DNA from: Cylindrodendrum hubeiense
Lineage: Eukaryota; Ascomycota; Sordariomycetes; Hypocreales; Nectriaceae
Length of the DNA: 64,000 bases
Assembly (NCBI GenBank): GCA_014621425.1
Contig: JAANBB010000006.1
Coordinates: 310,001 to 374,000 of the forward strand
Reading direction: 5' to 3'
Position numbers and translations under genes: made by a program. The number at the start of each line of letters is the position of its first letter. Position 1 is the stretch's first letter. The notes beneath the pieces are model-generated. The model was not told where the DNA came from. It did no database searches and saw nothing but the letters and a program-made list of their open reading frames with translations. Shown in pieces: positions 57,919-64,000 of this stretch.

Positions 57919-59382
57919 ATGATGGACGTGAGAAAAGCTCTCACCAGGTACATTCCCTTCATCCGCGCAGATGTCATATGGAATTCGAGTTGGGATCTCA
58001 AGCTCCTTATCATTCTGCGGATGGTCAGACTTCTCGGCTATGGTGGCACCACGTTCGTTCTCGCTCTATACCTTAACGCACTAGGCTTCGAGGATTCTGA
58101 TGTGGGAATCTTCATGACAATGACGCTGGTGGGCGATCTGGCCATTAGTTTCGCCCTCACTTACGTTGGAGACCGTATGGGCGTTCGACTCACAGGCATC
58201 ATCGGAGCTCTCTTGATGTGCATCAGCGGCGTTGCGTTTGCCGCACTTGACAACTTCTGGCTTTTGTTGCTTGCAAGCATCGTCGGCGTCATCAACTCAA
58301 GGTAGGTCTCTATTTATCTCACAAAACGGTAGTCATGAGCTGGACTAATAAACCAACCGGATAGTGCAAATGAAATTGACCCCTTTAAGGCGATTGAGGA
58401 GGCGGCCATTGCTCGCTTGAGTACTCCCTCCACCCGAATCGAGGTTTTCGCTTGGTGGTCGATGTTGGGTATGCTAGGCACGGCAATAAGCAATCTACTC
58501 ACAGGGTGGGTACTTCATGTTCTTCAACGCTCGGGGTTCAAGCAAGTCGATTCGTATCGTCTCATTTTCCTTGGATACGCTATTACCGGCCTGATGAAGC
58601 TCTTCTTCTGTCTTCTACTGACTCCCGATGTGGAGATACAAGTTTCCGACAAGGAGGCATCAGAAGGGGAACGACAAAGCCATGAAGAGCTTGCGGAGGG
58701 CGAACCACTCCTTCGACGATCCTCTTTGGGGTCGCCCTACGGAGGTGTTCCCCCTATTACCGGTACCACCAATATGACACCCTCGAATATATCGCCGAGG
58801 CAAAAAATGAGCTTCTTTACTCCTTCATCTTTTACGTTCATTTGGCAGTTGTCGCTTGCCATGTTTTTCGACTTTGTGGCTTCTGGACTGGCGCAGATAT
58901 CATGGATGACATATTTTCTAAAACGAGAGTACGATATTCCTGAAGGAGCGTTAGGATCTGCTACCTTTACCGCAGGGATCATCTCGTCAGTGTTGAACCT
59001 CGCGTCATCGCCATTATCACACGCTATTGGCGTGGTTCAAACCATGATATTGTGCCGTACCGTCAATTCCATTTCACTCTTAATGGTCTCGGTTCCTGCC
59101 AACCAATACGTAGCCCTTGCTATTTTTATTTTCCGGATTGTTACTAGAGAAATCGACAATGGGCCCAGACAGGCCTTCATCTCCGCTGGAGTTCTAGATG
59201 AGGAGCGCACATCGGCAATGGGTGTCATAAATATTGTTAAGACGATAGGCAGCTGTGTAGGTTTGTACACAACTGGCTTGTTCGCCGGCATGGACAAGTT
59301 CTGGCTTGCGTTTGTTGTCGCTGGTATATTGAAGCTAGTGTATAATGTCTTGATCTTTGTGTTTTTCTGGGGGAGGCGCTGA
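57919..59382 (+). CDS. MFS transporter of unknown substrate
   Basis: Two exons (57919-58301, 58365-59382) give 466 residues. About eleven to twelve hydrophobic segments are seen. The first half carries YGGTTFVLALYLNALGFEDSDVG and ALTYVGDRMGVRLTG (given as landmarks), the latter matching the GDRxGxR/K loop of the major facilitator superfamily. A hydrophilic central loop (SEGERQSHEELAEGEPLLRR) separates the halves. TREIDNGPRQAFISAGVL and ERTSAMGVINIVKTIGS are typical of a fungal MFS group related to yeast YCR023C. It is an integral protein of the plasma or an inner membrane; substrate is not predictable. Two adjacent ATG codons occur in different frames; the first gives the spliced frame. Confidence 0.88.
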
Positions 59383-62300
59383 AGTTATGTTTTAAATAAA
59401 TGGGAAACCATTAGCAAGAGGTTGAAACGGATTCGCGCATATATTAGTTGATGTACTGTAGTAGGTAGCCACATTCTTGTTTCTAGATTAGCTGTACAAT
59501 TACTACACCATGCTAGAAGCAGTAAAGGCCATTATGACACTACGCATTGGTGGAGTGATAATTCCCTTTACTGTAGTCGGCAATGTCACATTGTAGATTT
59601 ACCGAGTCTCCTACTATATTCAGGAATATTCTATTCCGTAATCTGATTTAGAAATCCGCACACTGAATCAAGTCGATTGACTGAACAAATCATAGTTAAC
59701 AGCATTGTATATGGATTTATTGATGCAACCTAGGTAATAGATATAATCTCAAACAACATTAAATTAGCAGCTTGAAGGTTGACATAGATTACTAGTGTGT
59801 TATGTGTATAATAAGAAAGCTGCGACTCCTTTTTAATGCTGGATCTGACTTGAACCATTCCCGTCATGAAATTCGTTACTGCTGCACCTAATCGGTGCCT
59901 ACAATTGTTCTCTAGAGAAACGAGCAATTCACTAGGCCTTACTTTCTTCACCACCAACCTCATATTGACAACCATGAAGTATACTTCGCCACACGTGAGC
60001 TGATCAGCTCATCTCCGAGCCCATCGTGTTGCGTAATTAAATGACACTTTTCATCCTGCTGTCGCCCGCAAAACAATGTTGATTCTGCCTATGACCACTC
60101 ACGGCCACTCATACACACAACACCACGGCTTCGAAAGTGCGTGCGAATTTCGAACGCTCGTGATCAAAACTACGACAAGTCGAGTTCACAGTGTAGCAGC
60201 TCAAAGATCAACAAGAGCTCCGATGAGATCAAATGTCACCTGAAGAGCTTATTGCTAGTATTCAGAAAGAGGAGCGAGGGCGATTCTTTAAGGTAAGAAA
60301 AAAGCAACAGTGAGAAATACCTTATCACCATGGCGGTATCTCGTGAATCTCTAAACATGCAGTAGCTCCCTACTCAAGTTGAATAGCATTTCTATCCGCC
60401 TAGTGCAATGGACTTTTCAGTGGCTGCAAGGATGACTTGGGCGATATGGTTCAATTTAAAAAAGAGTTTACCTTTACAGTCTACGATCTCCATCTTCTTT
60501 CTTCATCTCCAGAGTGACATATGTTATGGCTTCATAATCTTTCAAACTAACCGCAGCAAGACGAAGCTTGTTTTCAATATTCAACAATGGGAATCTAAAC
60601 TTGGAGAAAGAAGGTGTCGCTGGGTATGAGGCTGCAGCGAATGAGGTCTAGAATGGAGAGTATGCTTTGGATTTCATGTCTTTATTGTGGTAATCACCTT
60701 GCCCATCACATGGTTTTCTAGTTGAAGCTGATACGTCCTGATTTCGGCAGTACGGCTCAAGCATCCAAGTAGTACTTACATCTGTACGTGCACAATCCTT
60801 TCGCAAATTCTACATCAGAACCAAAATGAATATCTTTATAAATTAATGGGAAGATTTTGTGATTTAAGGGTGTGAAAGACAGAAGAAACCCCAACATCAG
60901 CTCCAAAAGGTAGAGTGGTGGTAGCTGTGGTATCTACAATGACAAGGAGTGCTGATCCTGGGGACAATGAAAATGATTTCAAGTCGAAAACATTGATCGA
61001 TAACACCTTACGGTATCGTCTGATCAGGTTGATTACTCAAGGATTCCACAAAATCGGGCTATGGAGACTGGTAATTGAGCTTCGCCGAAGATAACTGCAA
61101 AGATAACTGATAATGCTGCTGACTCCGAGCTTCGTGTCACGATCGTGAAGGTAGCAAGTTTGAGCTGCTATATCAAAATCCTTCTCTCAGCGATCTTAAT
61201 AACTGACTAATTAGGTTGAACCAATGGCTCTAAAGTATGGCGAAACTTCCTGTTGAAGGCAGCCTGTTGGTAGTTTCTCCACGTAAAAAGCAAGGAATAG
61301 CATGATGCATTGTACCGTGAAAGATCAAAGATCCCGAACCCATTAAATTCACGATGGGTGTTGACAAGTGTATATTTTAATGCATGATGATGAAAATTGT
61401 GTTGATATTGCAAATTCATTTTGAGGTATGAGCTTAGCCAATGAGACATCCATGAGCGTGATGAGAGTGAACCTCTAATCTCCTCGTGTCTGATTGACTG
61501 GCGTTGAGAAATTATAATCCTTGCTCTAATGGACGAAGTAAAGATGTCAGTGCTATTAGGCGGTCTGTGAATGGGGCAACAGTTTCAGTGGTCTCACGGC
61601 AAAGCAATGTAAGACATTGAAAGAAAAAGAATATAGTAAGTCAAGCTGCCGGTACGAGCTGGAAGCAGACATCAATCATGCACATCTGGATGAAGTGATC
61701 TCAGCCACTGATTGCATCACAACCAATGAGGTACCTTTACTATGATGCGCGGAGGAGCGTGGCAAGGCATAACCCCTGGTTCCTTGCGCACGGCCACCCA
61801 CCAGTAAGCTTCTGGCCCATTCCGAGGCTGGCTCCTCAGCTGATGGCGGTTTGATGGCGTTTAGCAGAGCTTACCGCTCGGCTGAATACGAAGAACAGGA
61901 GCCACTTGGGCCCAATGCTACACGGGCCAGCACTGTGAACACGGGCCAGCATTGTGACCAAAGCCACATCCCAATGCCTCCGTCCTCTCCCGGAGACTAA
62001 TTCACCGACTCAAGTGATTCAGATACCAACCAATAGGCAGCTGGTAATGTGAACACCCAATGTAACCACAGAAACGAATGAGGATATTGATCTGCAGCCC
62101 AAAAACAGCTGTCGACTGAGACTCGAGGTTTTGGGACTACTAGTAAATTGGATGACATTATTGTAAAAGTCGTCATGCTCGTTTGTACCCAGCTGTCTGC
62201 CAAGCAACGACTCGCCAAGCGCGAACAAGAGATTTCAACCTAAATACAGAACCGATCACTGCACATAGTCTGAAAGAGCAAAATCCTTTGAAATTGACTT

Positions 62301-62832
62301 TGCTGCATGACGTACAAAATGTCTCGGCGAAATGCTGGAGCCTAGGCTATTGTTCAGTACATCGTGACGCATTGAGAATAACAAACGAATCATGTGGCAA
62401 TTGTACCGGAAGGCGAAATTGCCGCTGGTCTAAGACAATTCCAGGAATAGTAACCCATTGCCAATTATACTTTGCGGACGCAGATACGGCCCTGAACTTT
62501 GTCTTTCAACGGAACCGGGAACATGCTTATGGAATTAAGCGCTTGAATTACCGTACGCAAAAAGAATATGGTTTCATAGTGAGACCGTAGCTGAGAGGCA
62601 GGGTGATACCAAGGTACTCAACGAATTTCGCCTCGTCAGGTGAGATTTCCTGTGAATAAAAGCGAGGACCTTCCTCAATATCTTCAAATCTATATCCGAG
62701 TCAAGATCACCAAACTCACAAAGACATTCAACTCTGCCTTCTCTTATCAACCTTCTCTTCAGTCTCAGACACCTTTCATAAAATCCATTCTACAACACCT
62801 ACATTCTCGAACACCTTGTCAATCACGTCAAA
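59383..62832. other. Gene-poor AT-rich gap
   Basis: About 3.4 kb. I see only short, AT-biased frames without motifs. The plus-strand frame 62183-62590 contains a few Cys (CGNCTGRRNCRW) but has no signal peptide, no ATG-proximal homology and no splice support. The last 200 bases before 62833 are CA/CT-rich, as expected for the leader of the next gene. Confidence 0.4.
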
Positions 62833-63249
62833 ATGAAGGTTTCTCTTTTCGCCATCATTGCCACTGCTGCCCCAGCCATTATGGCGGTCCCTGTCCCTAC
62901 CGCTGAGGTCGAGCCAGGTTCTCTGGCTAAGTATGATCACTATGATCCTCCCAAGAACGGAGGAGGCCACTATGGTGATTACCAGAGCAAAGACTACAGC
63001 AAGCATCAGGGCAAGGACTATGGCAAGAACCAGAAGGACTACGGCAAGTATCATGGCAAGGACTACGGCAATTACCATGGCAAGGACTACGGAAAGAACC
63101 ATGGCAAGAACTACGGCAAGCACCAGGGCAAGGATTACANNAAGGATCANGNCAAGGACTACACTAAGGATCAGGGCAAGGACTACACCAAGGGTCAGGG
63201 CAAGGACTACACCAAGGATCAGGGCAAGGACTACGGAAAGGGGTACTAG
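62833..63249 (+). CDS. Small secreted protein of Gly-Lys-Asp-Tyr repeats
   Basis: An intron-less frame of 138 codons. Residues 1-18 form a signal peptide (MKVSLFAIIATAAPAIMA before VPVPTAEVEPG). From about residue 48 to the end the chain is an eight-residue repeat, GKDYGKHQ with variants (GNYH, GKNH, TKDQ, TKGQ), in about eleven copies, ending GKGY. There is no Cys, no dibasic KR and no GPI signal. The protein is extremely rich in Lys, Gly, Asp and Tyr. It resembles structural or matrix proteins in which Tyr could be cross-linked; function is unknown. Bases 63140, 63141, 63150 and 63152 are N within the array, so repeat number is uncertain. Confidence 0.75.
   Translation: MKVSLFAIIATAAPAIMAVPVPTAEVEPGSLAKYDHYDPPKNGGGHYGDYQSKDYSKHQGKDYGKNQKDYGKYHGKDYGNYHGKDYGKNHGKNYGKHQGKDYXKDXXKDYTKDQGKDYTKGQGKDYTKDQGKDYGKGY
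62990..63240 (+). repeat. 24-bp coding minisatellite with unresolved bases
   Basis: Units of the form GGCAAGGACTAC plus 12 variable bases (often GGCAAGCACCAG-like) repeat about ten times, with one shorter unit near 63030. Four N bases fall in the middle, a usual sign of assembly ambiguity in a tandem array. Confidence 0.9.
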
Positions 63250-64000
63250 GCTCTGACCTCGCCCCTTCAAGGGCCAGTTCTGAATGGTTTCGGAGAGATA
63301 GAGCACACGGACGATGGTTTTGATGGTAATTGGTGATGATCTTTCCAGGGGGGGGGTTCTATGGATGAACACATTAAATCTAAGCTTCATGGGTGGAAAT
63401 ATTGACACACTCCTTTGTGCTACACAAAGGTATCAACACGATCTATTGAGTGGGCCAGTTAATCTTAGCCCAAGATATTGCAAATATCATATCTATTCTT
63501 TTGAGACTGGACGTAATGCACTGCTATATACTCTATTACCATATATTAAGCCACTTCTGGCAAGTGAACTATGTAGAGATATCATCTTCCTACTTTTGAA
63601 ACCTCCATTTCATGCAGTGTAATCCTTTGATACTAAATGGGTTCAAGTTAATACCTGGGTCTACAATGTCAAGGAATCTGAATTTTAAACTAACATTTGG
63701 TCCCCAGCAAGTGATGAGATCCCTAGGACATTTAAGAGCTTTAAGGCGGAAGTTTTTTCTCACCTGCTGTGATGCATAGCTGATGCAATTTGTTTTGCGC
63801 CGTCTTTTCCACAACGATCGTGTTATAAGAACCTCGCATTGATCTTTCTTCGGGCGATGAGCCTCTTGTTCTTACTCGCTACCTATGAGCGCTGCTCGTT
63901 CACGTTCTTTTATCTGCAAAGAGCTAGCTGTAACTGAATTCAGTTGACTTATAATACATGTACTAAGCCTGGTTTCTCCGGGTTTCGCCCAGACTGTAAG
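63250..64000. other. 3' flank, no gene seen
   Basis: A GGGGGGG run at about 63350 and AT-rich sequence follow the repeat gene. The plus-strand frame 63314-63622 and minus-strand frame 63590-63814 have no motif and are not called. Confidence 0.4.

Noticed and set aside
62833..63249. Precursor of a ustiloxin-type cyclic peptide (RiPP)
   Set aside because: Repeats are present, but there are no KR kexin sites between units and no UstYa-type oxidase gene in the window.
1..64000. tRNA or rRNA genes
   Set aside because: Scanning for the GGTTCGA-type B-box context with a paired acceptor stem gave no candidate that could fold; a dedicated tRNA search would settle it.

Overview
The window is nuclear DNA of a filamentous ascomycete. 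It has short GT-AG introns of about 45-105 bp with fungal branch-site-like tails, fungal-only protein families (GH55 exo-beta-1,3-glucanase, S10 carboxypeptidase, FlbA/Sst2-type RGS, Zn(II)2Cys6 factor), compact promoters and long AT-rich gaps. The gene set suits Eurotiales (Aspergillus/Penicillium type), but that is an inference from family resemblance. No rRNA, tRNA, CRISPR or intact transposase or reverse-transcriptase gene was found.

Left part (1-31 kb): the 3' end of an integral membrane protein gene; a Gre2-like reductase; a secreted lysozyme-like protein; a seven-exon GH55 glucanase; a five-exon conserved gene of unknown function; a four-helix membrane protein; a secreted S10 carboxypeptidase with a GC-AG intron; a large zinc-finger regulator; an unknown protein with C-terminal tandem repeats; and a maltose-permease-type sugar transporter. 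Much of this is secreted or membrane material for polymer breakdown and uptake.

Middle and right part (28-64 kb): gene-poor and repeat-rich, holding at least six secreted, low-complexity or repetitive surface-type proteins. Two are large beta-rich proteins (DUF7029/DUF7223-like), one with a C-terminal PAN/apple-like module. Two are Thr-rich paralogues with a dibasic site and a Cys-rich tail. One is built from Lys-Tyr-Pro-Val-Thr repeats and one from Gly-Lys-Asp-Tyr repeats. Among them lie a shortened FlbA-like RGS protein, an MFS transporter and a decayed Vps62-family gene broken by several stops. The working idea is a locus for fast-evolving cell-surface or matrix proteins; co-function is not shown by sequence alone.

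Non-coding structure includes a small dispersed inverted-repeat element (three copies at 23.2, 38.5 and 48.5 kb), a two-armed minisatellite at 22.9-23.6 kb, nested tandem repeats at 44.1-44.6 kb, and a promoter duplication at 49.9 kb. Exon borders below were set by reading-frame continuity and GT/AG signals and have no transcript support.
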